Assembly: GCF_021531665.1 (NCBI RefSeq)
Contig: NZ_JADYUH010000015.1
Coordinates: forward strand, 1 to 41,562
Direction of reading: 5' to 3'
DNA length: 41,562 nt
Source: Prevotellamassilia timonensis
GTDB lineage: Bacteria; Bacteroidota; Bacteroidia; Bacteroidales; Bacteroidaceae
Shown here: positions 7,306 to 14,390 of the stretch, one piece after another
How the letters are laid out: each line of letters opens with the position of its first letter
Numbering within the stretch: position 1 is the first letter of the stretch
The notes under the pieces: generated by a model
What the model saw: only the letters and a program-made list of their open reading frames with translations
Database searches by the model: none
What the model was told of the DNA's origin: nothing
Translations under genes and position numbers: made by a program

Positions 7306-8196
7306 ATGCAAGAGATTTTTCTCAATACCATACAGGACTTCAACGACTATCAGGGGGTGGAGACGCTTCATCCCCTGGTCAGCGTGGTGCATGTGGAGAA
7401 CACGGAGCACATCACGGAGTGCGTGATGCACTATGGACTTTATGCCATCTATCTCAAGGAGAACAAGGGGTGCAAACTCTCTTATGGCAGAACACCTTAC
7501 GACTTTGACGAGATGACCGTGACCAGTTTTGCCCCCGGACAGGTGGTAAGGGTGGAGCCCAACCCCGAGGTGCCGTTTGCCAAGTTCACAGCCTTGGTGT
7601 TCCATCCCGACCTTCTTAATCGCACCGCGTTGGGCAGGCAGATGAGCCGCTATGAGTTTTTCGGCTATTCCAGCAGCGAGGCGTTGCATCTCTCTGCCAC
7701 GGAAGTGGAAGTCTTTCGGGGTGTGCTCGCCATGATAGAGCAGGAACTGCACCGCGCCATTGACCAACACACCCGCGAACTGATTGTTTCCAACATTGAG
7801 TTGCTGCTGAACTATTGCCTCCGCTTCTACGACCGCCAGTTCATCACCCGCGAGGAAATCAATCATTCTGTGGTGAAGAAATTCGTAGTGTTGCTTGATG
7901 AGTATATTTCTTCAAAATCTCTTCGTGACGGCTTGCCCACGGTGGCATATTTTGCGGATAAATGCTGTTTGTCGAGTGGCTATTTCGGAAATTTGGTGCG
8001 CGTGGAAACCGGTCGTACTGCCAAGGACATCATTTCCGACCATCTTCTCGCCCATGCCAAACAACTGCTGAATGATGAGGCTCTGACCATCACCATCATC
8101 AGCCGCCGTCTCGGCTTCGAATATCCCCAGCATTTCGTTCGTTTCTTCAAGTCACATACCGGCAAGACCCCTTCCGCATTCAGAAATGAAGTATGA
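7306..8196 (+). CDS. AraC-family transcriptional regulator
   Basis: About 296 residues: an N-terminal ligand-sensing domain (about 1-190) and a C-terminal pair of helix-turn-helix motifs of the AraC/XylS type (LPTVAYFADKCCLSSGYFGN and ITIISRRLGFEYPQHFVRFF, ending with KTPSAFRNEV). I chose the ATG at 7306 (MQEIFLNTIQDFNDY) because the in-frame extension back to 7243 reads like untranslated sequence. It follows the flavodoxin gene in the same direction and probably controls this redox cluster; the inducer is unknown. A plain family assignment is safe, the regulatory target is inference. Confidence 0.9.
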   Translation: MQEIFLNTIQDFNDYQGVETLHPLVSVVHVENTEHITECVMHYGLYAIYLKENKGCKLSYGRTPYDFDEMTVTSFAPGQVVRVEPNPEVPFAKFTALVFHPDLLNRTALGRQMSRYEFFGYSSSEALHLSATEVEVFRGVLAMIEQELHRAIDQHTRELIVSNIELLLNYCLRFYDRQFITREEINHSVVKKFVVLLDEYISSKSLRDGLPTVAYFADKCCLSSGYFGNLVRVETGRTAKDIISDHLLAHAKQLLNDEALTITIISRRLGFEYPQHFVRFFKSHTGKTPSAFRNEV

Positions 8197-8220
8197 GGCT
8201 CTTAACACCAGTTTAATCTC

Positions 8221-8418
8221 TCAGTTTGATATCTTTCTCTCAACTATTTCTTCCGCCTTTTGACACATGTCCAAGGCGGTTTTCACTTCTTCGGGATTGG
8301 CAAATTTTGAGGCGTTATCAAGGAGACGTATGAAGAGACCAAAAATCAGTTTCAGTGCTTTTTTATGGAAATAAAGTATGGGGTGAAATTGGTTGTTCAG
8401 AATGCACTTTGAAGAAGG
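8221..8418 (-). pseudogene. Open frame without a start codon, possible gene remnant
   Basis: Directly after the stop of the RmlD-like gene, the same minus-strand frame stays open for 66 codons and reads like protein (for example KKALKLIFGLFIRLLDNAS and VKTALDMCQKAEEIVERK, then a stop at 8221). It has no usable start. It could be the tail of a decayed gene or an old C-terminal extension cut off by the TGA at 8419. I recognise no family. Otherwise I see nothing in 8197-8418. Confidence 0.3.
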
Positions 8419-9285
8419 TCACTTCGTGCGGAACGGTCTGAGCAACGCTTCTCGGATTCCTTCCACACTGTCGGGAAAAAGAATGCCATGGTTTCGGATG
8501 AGCGCACAATCCATGGTCAGATTTCTGTCTTGTTCTCTGAATCTTTCTTCGTCGGGAAGAATCAGCGCAGCGGGGTGGGGGAGCGACATCAACTCCGCAG
8601 CCTTCAGAAAGAGCGCATGAGAGTTCAAAGCGTTGGTAGCCCCGAAATTGTAGATGCCGCCTGGCAGACTGAAGGTCTTTTCCATGTTTTTCACCACGTC
8701 CCAGACGTAGGTGACTCCGCGGAACTCATGTGTGGCGACCTGCATGGTTTTCCCTTCTCGGAAAGCATTTTGCAGATTCACGAGAATGTTGCTGTTCAGT
8801 TTCATTCCGCAGTCGGGCAGGTCATACATCCACGTCAGTCGCAGCCCCACCGCTTCCGGCAGATTCCACCGCGCTCTCTGCTCTGCCTCCAGTTTGTGAC
8901 GCCCATAGACATTGACAGGCTGAACCAACTCCTCTTCTTTCAGTGCGCCCGGTGTGGGCGTGCCGTTATAGACCTGGTCGCTGGACATGAAAACGAGTTT
9001 TGCACCGATGAGTTTACAAGCCTTTGCCACTCTCACCGTTCCTTGCACATTCACCCGATGAGACTCTTCAGGATGTTGTTCGCAGAACCAAGTGTTGCTC
9101 AATGCGGCGCAGTGCAGAACGAGGTCGGGGCGATGCTCCATGAGATAAGCCTTCACCGCCTCTTCGTGACTGATGTTCAATTCGCTGTGCGTGGGAAGCA
9201 GGAGGTCATAGTTGTCTTTGAGGAAGAATGCCAAGCGACTCCCGAGGAAACCGCTGCTTCCGGTGATGAGGATTCTCTTTTTCAT
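8419..9285 (-). CDS. RmlD-like NAD(P)-dependent sugar-nucleotide reductase (SDR family)
   Basis: 288 residues resembling dTDP-4-dehydrorhamnose reductase. The Rossmann nucleotide loop is ITGSSGFLGSRL (about 7-18), the catalytic pair is Y127 and K131 in VYGRHKLEAE, and the preceding serine lies in FMSSDQVYNG. The family includes RmlD and methionine adenosyltransferase beta-type proteins; nothing here fixes the substrate. The only other nucleotide-sugar gene in the window is rfbC, 15 kb away. It starts 14 bp after the ruined TIGR04076-like gene in the same direction, so it may have been the last gene of the rhodanese-HTH transcript. Confidence 0.85.
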   Translation of the reverse strand: MKKRILITGSSGFLGSRLAFFLKDNYDLLLPTHSELNISHEEAVKAYLMEHRPDLVLHCAALSNTWFCEQHPEESHRVNVQGTVRVAKACKLIGAKLVFMSSDQVYNGTPTPGALKEEELVQPVNVYGRHKLEAEQRARWNLPEAVGLRLTWMYDLPDCGMKLNSNILVNLQNAFREGKTMQVATHEFRGVTYVWDVVKNMEKTFSLPGGIYNFGATNALNSHALFLKAAELMSLPHPAALILPDEERFREQDRNLTMDCALIRNHGILFPDSVEGIREALLRPFRTK

Positions 9286-9299
9286 TCGATGGTTTCAAT

Positions 9300-9867
9300 T
9301 CATTCGATGGTCTCAACGTAAAAACTGACGGGGCGGAAGCCGTCGTTGCAACTAATCATCGCGCTGTTTGGATTCTTCATCCATCCGTCAAAGAAGTTGC
9401 CTTCGCCACGAGCCAGTGCTTCAACGAACTCTCTCATTGACTTCCACGCCTCCGGGCAGAGTCCTTCGGGGCATTTCCCGTTCTCGCTAATCCAAGACTG
9501 ACCTTCGCAAATGTCGCAAGCGTGTTCAATCGGATTCTCATATTTTGCAGGGGTGTTCTAAAAATTAGGTTGAGTTGATTTTTGATTTCTTAGAGATGAA
9601 CTTTTGTCAGTTGAGGAAGGAGCATAGCGGGCTATGCGACTGACGAAACTTACAAAAGGGCGCGCTAAGAAACGAAAAGCGACCAAAACGTAAGCACATT
9701 CTTTTGAACGTTCCTTATCCCGTAATTTTTAGAACACCCCTGTACTTAACTCATCGTGTTGCACCTTGCGCAGTGCAGTGATTCTCACTTGTTTCATCAT
9801 CATATTTTGCACTTAACTCATCGTGTTGCACCTTCCGCAGTGCAGTAATTCTCACCTGTTTCATCAT
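9300..9867 (-). pseudogene. TIGR04076-like small cysteine-rich protein gene, broken by a MITE and a 67-bp duplication
   Basis: The downstream part (9547-9300, minus) reads KYENPIEHACDIC... through CPEGLCPEAW, GWMKNP and CNDGFRPVSF to a stop at 9300, matching the TIGR04076 pattern. Its start (MMKQVRITALRKVQHDELS) lies on the other side of a family A element (9550-9740). Removing the element joins ...DELS to AKYENP exactly. The first 67 bp are also present twice in tandem (9867-9801 and 9800 into the element). The ATG at 9867 overlaps the HTH gene stop as ATGA, so the gene was once translationally coupled to it. Reading from the outer copy shifts frame and stops; reading from the inner copy stops a few codons into the element. 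No functional protein can result. Confidence 0.85.
9550..9740 (-). mobile_element. Family A MITE-like element, copy 3, inserted in a coding sequence
   Basis: 191 bp with perfect terminal inverted repeats GGGGTGTTCTAAAAATTA. The interior has GAAGGAGCATAGCGGGCTATGC, a perfect hairpin. The flanks read TGCA on one side (9546-9549 as seen on plus) and TGTA on the other (9741-9744), which fits a 4-bp target duplication with one later change. The empty site is preserved in the adjacent duplicated copy (AAGTGCAAAATATG). This is the clearest proof that family A is mobile. Confidence 0.92.
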
Positions 9868-10073
9868 ATCAGTAGCATGATTCTTCCTGCCTCTTTGGTG
9901 AACATTTCGGGGAAGCGACAGATGGTGGCATAGACCTGTTTGCTTGTCACCGGCATGCCGTCTTTGCGCAGATGAAGTCGTTGGCGGTTGATGGCAGCAG
10001 CAATCTGGTCGGTGGTCATGCCTCCGTTTCTTTTCACCAGAACATAGACAATGGCTTCTTCCAGTTTCATCAT
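9864..10073 (-). CDS. Small winged-helix/HTH-like protein
   Basis: 69 residues, beginning MMKLEEAIVYVLVKRNGGMT. The pattern (a helix, NGGMTTDQIAAAIN, a basic RQRLHLRK loop, VTSKQVYATICRFPEMF, then a short strand to the end) looks like a compact winged helix such as the HARE-HTH type, but this is a resemblance in layout only. It starts 1 bp after the rhodanese stop, and its own stop overlaps the start of the ruined TIGR04076-like gene (ATGA), so all three were once one coupled transcript. Function unknown; a DNA-binding role is plausible. Confidence 0.7.
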   Translation of the reverse strand: MMKLEEAIVYVLVKRNGGMTTDQIAAAINRQRLHLRKDGMPVTSKQVYATICRFPEMFTKEAGRIMLLI

Positions 10074-10074
10074 T

Positions 10075-10461
10075 TCACTTGGTGGTTTTCTTTCCGCTTT
10101 CAGTCCATGCGATGAAGCCTCCGTGGAGTTCTTTCACTTTGAACCCTTTTTCGGCAAGGAGTTCAGCAGCCTGTTTGCTGCGTCTGCCGCTGCGGCAATA
10201 GACCGCAATGACCTTGTCTTTGGGCAGCAGTTCAGTGGCTTTTTGTGAGAAATCCTCTTGCATGACATCAATGTTCACGGCATTGGCAATGTGTCCTTCT
10301 GCAAATTCTTCCGCGGTGCGAACGTCAAGACGCACCACCGTCGTGTCGGCAATCAGTTGTTCAAAATCGTCTGTTTGGAGACTCTCAAATTGGGGATTCT
10401 GTGCGGTACAGCCAAGGAGATGACACAAGATGGTCGTAAACATAAGGAGCAATTTTTTCAT
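10075..10461 (-). CDS. Rhodanese-like domain lipoprotein
   Basis: 128 residues: a signal peptide with a lipobox ending LLGC (Cys18), then a single rhodanese domain (about 25-122). The active-site loop is CRSGRRSK with Cys89, and the CDC25-like substrate loop is six residues long, as in sulfurtransferases. Asp46-Val-Arg in RLDVRTAEEF and the HGGFIAW strand are typical. It should be exported and lipid-anchored, handling persulfide sulfur or sensing thiols in the envelope. It heads the transcript that also held the HTH and TIGR04076-like genes. An imperfect direct repeat GATGATACGTGT / AATGATACGTGT lies just upstream (10478-10503). Confidence 0.88.
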   Translation of the reverse strand: MKKLLLMFTTILCHLLGCTAQNPQFESLQTDDFEQLIADTTVVRLDVRTAEEFAEGHIANAVNIDVMQEDFSQKATELLPKDKVIAVYCRSGRRSKQAAELLAEKGFKVKELHGGFIAWTESGKKTTK

Positions 10462-10528
10462 GATTTATATTCTTTTTGATGATACGTGTATTTAATGATA
10501 CGTGTGTAGAGCACCCTCTTGAAAGCAC

Positions 10529-10843
10529 TCAGTGCGGAGTCAACTCGCGCAGCAGGTGTTTGAGGGCTGTCATGGGGTGATAGAAAACCATCCTTGGTCC
10601 GACCCATCTCATGACGTTTTTGATTTGTGCCTTCATGTCAGGACGATAGCAATGCACGGGGCATTGTTTGCAAGTCGGTTTGTTCTGTCCAAATCGGCAA
10701 GCGTCCAAGCGACGGTGGGCATAATTCAGCAGAGCCTGACATTGAGGGCAGAGCGAATGATTCCCTTCCTTCTTGCGACAGTAGATTCGAATCATCTTCT
10801 CGACCATCTCCTTTTCTTCTTCCGTGCGCAGTTTTTTTGTCAT
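10529..10843 (-). CDS. YgbA-type protein (nitrous oxide-stimulated promoter family)
   Basis: About 104 residues from the ATG at 10843; an in-frame ATG at 10852 is also possible. The layout matches the YgbA_NO family: an N-terminal helix (EEKEMVEKMIRIYCRKKEG), then cysteine motifs CPQC, CRFG, CKQCPVHCY and the conserved KNVMRWVGPRM and HP segments. Family members are linked to nitrosative stress in enterobacteria; the biochemical role is not established. The cysteine spacing suggests metal binding. It begins within about 20 bp of the upstream SDR stop, so it is probably cotranscribed with it. Confidence 0.85.
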   Translation of the reverse strand: MTKKLRTEEEKEMVEKMIRIYCRKKEGNHSLCPQCQALLNYAHRRLDACRFGQNKPTCKQCPVHCYRPDMKAQIKNVMRWVGPRMVFYHPMTALKHLLRELTPH

Positions 10844-10858
10844 GATGTGCAAGGTTTC

Positions 10859-11566
10859 CTACTTTTCCAAAGTCCAGCCGTGGTCGCCGTGATAAATCAT
10901 CTGGCGTGTCATTCCTCCGTCGATGCAAATGTTTTCTCCCGTGATGAAGCCTGCCTTGTCGGAGCAAAGGAAGAGCGCCGCATGGGCGATGTCCATCGGC
11001 AGTCCCACGCGTCCCGCCGGCTGTTGTGTCGCATCGGGTCCTTCGTGTGACTTCAAGTCCGTGTCAATCCATCCGGGTGAGATGGAGTTCACTCTTGCCT
11101 TGCCTCGAAGGCTGACGGAAAGGGCGTGGGTGAGGGCGGCAATGCCTCCCTTGGCAGCAGTGTAGCTTTCCGTTTGTGGCTGACTCATGCGGTCTCGAGA
11201 GGATGAGATGTTCACAATCGCTGCCCCTTCGGCAAGATGTGGCGACAGCAGTTTGACAAGATAGAAGGGAGCGGTGACGCCAACGGCGAGCGCACACTGA
11301 AACTCCTCCCAACTGCATTCGTTCAGTCCTTTCATCAGAGGGGGCGCATTATTAATAATGTAGTCCACCTTGCCATATTGTTCAACGACTTTTTGGGCAA
11401 AACTTTCCAGCACCTCTTTTCGGGCGATGTCACCGACGAAGTGTTCTCCGGGCTGTATGTCAATGATGGCGACTCGGGCACCATGTTTCCGGAACTCTTC
11501 GGCGATGCACTTTCCAATGCCGTGCGCTCCTCCCGTGACCACTGCCACCTTGTTCTTAAAGTCCAT
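10859..11566 (-). CDS. Short-chain dehydrogenase/reductase (SDR)
   Basis: 235 residues of the classical SDR type: cofactor loop TGGAHGIG (about 11-18), NNAP in place of the common NNAG, active-site Ser in VNISSSRDR, and the YTAAK pair Tyr-Lys. The tail GENICIDGGMTRQMIYHGDH is typical of the 3-oxoacyl-ACP-reductase-like branch, followed by a short extra C-terminus. The substrate is unknown. A family B element lies 27 bp before the start codon, so any promoter must lie in that element or in the short gap. YgbA follows directly. Confidence 0.87.
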   Translation of the reverse strand: MDFKNKVAVVTGGAHGIGKCIAEEFRKHGARVAIIDIQPGEHFVGDIARKEVLESFAQKVVEQYGKVDYIINNAPPLMKGLNECSWEEFQCALAVGVTAPFYLVKLLSPHLAEGAAIVNISSSRDRMSQPQTESYTAAKGGIAALTHALSVSLRGKARVNSISPGWIDTDLKSHEGPDATQQPAGRVGLPMDIAHAALFLCSDKAGFITGENICIDGGMTRQMIYHGDHGWTLEK

Positions 11567-11592
11567 GTCTTCTTGCGATTCTTCTTGTGATA

Positions 11593-11754
11593 AGTAATAT
11601 GAAAATAATCAGTTGCGTCAGATTTGAATGACATTTTCGAGGTCAGATTTTCACCCGAAGAAGGAGCATAGCCGTAGTTATGTGACTGATGAGGGAGGAA
11701 ATATGGACCGAAAAGATTTTCAAAGATGTTGCAGGTTATTTTTTGAGGATTACT
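11593..11754 (+). mobile_element. Family B MITE-like element, copy 1
   Basis: 162 bp, ends AGTAAT...ATTACT. It shares nearly all of its sequence with the inverted copy at 19681-19842, including TTTGAATGACATTTTCGAGG and GAAGGAGCATAGCCG. The inner ends (AATAATCAGTTGCG and GCAGGTTATTTTTTG) are imperfect inverted repeats. Non-coding. It sits directly upstream of the SDR gene. Confidence 0.85.
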
Positions 11755-11825
11755 AAAAGCGTTCTTTTCAAAACTCATGCAAAGTAGCAGAAAATTCGGC
11801 GAATGGAGAAATAAGCAGGAGATTA

Positions 11826-11970
11826 AGTAATATGAAAAAAATAAGTTGCGTCAGATTTGAATGACATTTTCGAGGTAAGATTTTCACCCGAAGAAGGAGC
11901 ATAGCGGGCTATGTGACTGACGAAACATACAAGGCCCTTTTCACCGAACGAAAGCGAAAAAACGCAAGAA
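11826..11970 (+). mobile_element. Chimeric element: family B left half joined to family A-like right half
   Basis: The first about 100 bp (AGTAATATGAAAAAAATAAG up to the hairpin GGAGCATAGCGGGCTATG) follow family B. After GACTGACGAAAC the sequence continues as a diverged family A interior (CATACAAGGCCC, CGAAAGCGAAAAAACGCAAG). The switch lies at the hairpin core shared by both families. The terminal A-type end is missing. Confidence 0.7.
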
Positions 11971-12023
11971 AGTGAGGGCAAGAACCTTATTTTTATATCA
12001 AAAACCAAAAAAAAGCAGATAAT

Positions 12024-12055
12024 TTTGAGTGTTTAGAAAAAAACCGCTACTTTCG
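12024..12055 (+). promoter_or_regulatory. Promoter for the serC-serA-DUF1015 genes
   Basis: TTTG (12024-12027), a 20-base spacer, then TACTTTCG (12048-12055), one base off the Bacteroidota TAnnTTTG box. Transcription would begin near 12062, about 40 bases before serC. Confidence 0.65.
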
Positions 12056-12099
12056 CCTCTATCAAATTGAAATTACCAACCTTATAATTCTAACATCTA

Positions 12100-13173
12100 A
12101 TGAAAAAGTATAATTTTGGAGCAGGTCCTTCCATCCTTCCTCAGGAGGTGATGAAAGCCACCGCAGACGCATGTGTTGAATTTGGAGACACCGGTCTTTC
12201 TTTGATGGAAATCTCTCACCGCACAAAGGATTTCCAAGCAGTCATGGACGAAGCACAGGCTCTGTTCAAAGAACTGCTCGACATCCCCGAAGGCTATTCC
12301 GTGCTCTTCGTCGGAGGCGGCGCAAGTCTTGAATTCTGCATGGTGCCCTTCAATCTTCTCGAAAAGAAGGCTGCCTATCTCAACACCGGCGTTTGGGCAA
12401 AGAAGGCAATGAAAGAGGCAAAACTCTTCGGGGAAGTGGTCGAAGTCGCTTCCTCCGCTGATGCCAACTACACCTTCATCCCGAAGGACTATGAAATCCC
12501 TGCCGACGCTGACTATTTCCACATCACCACGAACAACACCATCTACGGCACAGAGATTCGCGAAGACCTCGACAGCCCCGTCACCCTGGTGGCAGATATG
12601 TCTTCTGACATCTTCTCACGCAAAGTGGATGTGAGCAAATACGGACTCATCTATGGTGGTGCGCAGAAAAACCTCTCCATGGCAGGCGTCACCTTCGTCA
12701 TCGTGAAAGACGAAATCCTCGGACACGTTTCACGCGCCATTCCAACCATGCTGGACTATCGCACACACGTGGACAAAGGCTCCATGTTCAACACACCGCC
12801 CGTCGTGCCCATCTATTGCGCACTCCAGAACCTTCGCTGGATCAAAGCACAAGGCGGAGTGGAGGAAATGGAAAGAAGAGCAAAAGAACGCGCCGCGCTG
12901 CTCTATGCGGAAATCGACCGCAACCCGCTCTTCCGTGGCACCGCAAAGGCTGAGGACCGCTCTCTGATGAACATCTGCTTCGTCATGAACGACGAATACA
13001 AAGAACATGAGGCTGCCTTCCTTGCTTTTGCTCAGGGTCGCGGCATGCAGGGCATCAAGGGACACCGCTCCGTGGGCGGCTTCCGTGCTTCCTGCTACAA
13101 TGCCATGTCCGTGGAAGGCGTGAAAGCGCTGATTGCCTGCATGCAGGACTTTGAAAAAGAAATCTTGAAATAA
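12100..13173 (+). CDS. serC: Phosphoserine aminotransferase
   Basis: Converts 3-phosphohydroxypyruvate and glutamate to phosphoserine in serine synthesis (and acts in pyridoxal phosphate synthesis where that route exists). The 357-residue protein starts [17 protein letters not shown], standard for SerC. The pyridoxal phosphate lysine is K190 in [12 protein letters not shown], with the cofactor aspartate in VADMSSD and the GGGAS phosphate loop near residue 72. The C-terminus has [17 protein letters not shown]. Length and motifs are typical. It is first in a serine cluster, with serA following after an inserted family C element. Confidence 0.97.
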   Translation: MKKYNFGAGPSILPQEVMKATADACVEFGDTGLSLMEISHRTKDFQAVMDEAQALFKELLDIPEGYSVLFVGGGASLEFCMVPFNLLEKKAAYLNTGVWAKKAMKEAKLFGEVVEVASSADANYTFIPKDYEIPADADYFHITTNNTIYGTEIREDLDSPVTLVADMSSDIFSRKVDVSKYGLIYGGAQKNLSMAGVTFVIVKDEILGHVSRAIPTMLDYRTHVDKGSMFNTPPVVPIYCALQNLRWIKAQGGVEEMERRAKERAALLYAEIDRNPLFRGTAKAEDRSLMNICFVMNDEYKEHEAAFLAFAQGRGMQGIKGHRSVGGFRASCYNAMSVEGVKALIACMQDFEKEILK

Positions 13174-13184
13174 AAAATGATGCG

Positions 13185-13346
13185 GAGGGTGTGTCAAAAT
13201 GCACATTTTGGCTTCACCCTCGAAGGTGCGTCAGAATGGCTAAGATGCAAGACGCTGAGGATGAGGGCGCAGGGAGTGTACTGAAGTACATGACCAAGCC
13301 CGAATCCGATAGCAACGAAGCAGATTGGCTATTATGACACACCCTC
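13185..13346 (+). mobile_element. Family C element, copy 3, inserted between serC and serA
   Basis: 162 bp, starting GAGGGTGTGTCAAAATGCAC and ending ATTATGACACACCCTC, giving a perfect 12-bp terminal inverted repeat (GAGGGTGTGTCA). The interior is nearly identical to 3886-4046. It begins 12 bp after the serC stop, inside what is normally a compact operon. No terminator-like U-run is created, so read-through seems possible. Confidence 0.88.
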
Positions 13347-13393
13347 GTTCTGTTTTTTTCATTCCCATCATCCACATTTGTTTAATCCTTAAA

Positions 13394-13428
13394 GGAGTGT
13401 CCCCGAAATTGTGGAATAAGGACACACC
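13394..13428 (+). repeat. Short inverted-repeat remnant resembling a family A end
   Basis: GGAGTGTCC ... GGACACACC, with GAAATTGTGGAATAAGG between. It resembles the first 35 bases of the family A element at 19852 (ATAAATTATGGAATAAGG). As RNA it would form a short hairpin 25 bases before serA. It could be a deletion derivative or chance similarity. Confidence 0.4.
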
Positions 13429-13453
13429 ATCCTTCCCAAAAAGTACATACACC

Positions 13454-14377
13454 ATGTCAAAGATACTAATCGCCACCGAGAAACCCTTCTCACCCGATGC
13501 CGTGGGTGGCATCAAAGACATCCTTCAGTTTGCAGGCTATGAGGTGAAACTCCTAGAATCCTACACTGAAAAAGCCCAACTCCTCGAAGCCGTTGCCGAC
13601 GCAGCAGCACTGATCGTGCGCTCCGACAAAATCGACGACGAAGTGATGGCGGCTGCCCCCGAACTGAAAATCATCGTGCGCGCCGGTGCCGGCTATGACA
13701 ACATAGACCTCACCGCCGCCACACAGCGCCACATCGTGGTCATGAACACACCGGGACAAAACGCCAACGCCGTGGCAGAACTCGTCATTGGCTTGCTCAT
13801 CTTCACCATCCGCAACCGTTTCAACGGTACTTCCGGCACGGAACTCAAGGGCAAGAAACTCGGTCTCCTCGCCTTCGGTGCAGTGGCTCAAAATCTCGCT
13901 CGCATCGCTCACGGCTTCGGCATGGACATCTCAAGCCATTCGCCGCTCGACAATCCGCAGAGCATCATCGATGCCGGCTATCATGTCGTGGAATCCACTC
14001 GCGCACTCTTTGAAGACAACCACATCGTCAGCCTTCACGTGCCCTCCACACCGACCACTCGCCGCAGCATCGGATATGACTTGATTCACTCCATGCGTAA
14101 AGGAGCCATCCTCGTCAACACCGCCCGTCAGGACATCATTGACGAAGAGGGACTGCTTCGCGCCATGACTGAACGCACTGACCTGCGCTACGTCTCCGAC
14201 CTCAAACTCGAAGCCCACGACAAAGCCGTGGAACTCCTCGGCGACCGCTACATCTTCACTCCCAAGAAAATGGGCGCGCAGACAAAAGAAGCAAACGTCA
14301 ATGCAGGACTCGCAGCAGCCAAACAAATCGTTGCCTTCCTCAAAGACGGTGTGAAAACATTCCAAGTGAACAAATAA
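13454..14377 (+). CDS. serA: D-3-phosphoglycerate dehydrogenase, short form
   Basis: First step of serine synthesis: oxidises 3-phosphoglycerate to phosphohydroxypyruvate. I take the ATG at 13454 (MSKILIATEKPFSPDAV), giving 307 residues, rather than an earlier in-frame ATG that reads through the intergenic insert. It is a D-2-hydroxyacid dehydrogenase with substrate-domain GAGYDNID, a degenerate nucleotide loop (LLAFGAVAQNLARIA instead of a clean GxGxxG), and the catalytic arginine in NTARQDIIDE. The usual catalytic His segment reads TPKKMGAQT here, so the canonical His is not evident. There is no C-terminal ACT domain, so serine feedback is not expected. Context with serC supports the name. 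Confidence 0.88.
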   Translation: MSKILIATEKPFSPDAVGGIKDILQFAGYEVKLLESYTEKAQLLEAVADAAALIVRSDKIDDEVMAAAPELKIIVRAGAGYDNIDLTAATQRHIVVMNTPGQNANAVAELVIGLLIFTIRNRFNGTSGTELKGKKLGLLAFGAVAQNLARIAHGFGMDISSHSPLDNPQSIIDAGYHVVESTRALFEDNHIVSLHVPSTPTTRRSIGYDLIHSMRKGAILVNTARQDIIDEEGLLRAMTERTDLRYVSDLKLEAHDKAVELLGDRYIFTPKKMGAQTKEANVNAGLAAAKQIVAFLKDGVKTFQVNK

Positions 14378-14390
14378 GCACATATAATAT

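Noticed and set aside
13325-13453. N-terminal extension of serA
   Set aside because: It would begin inside the family C element and add 43 residues unlike any hydroxyacid dehydrogenase.
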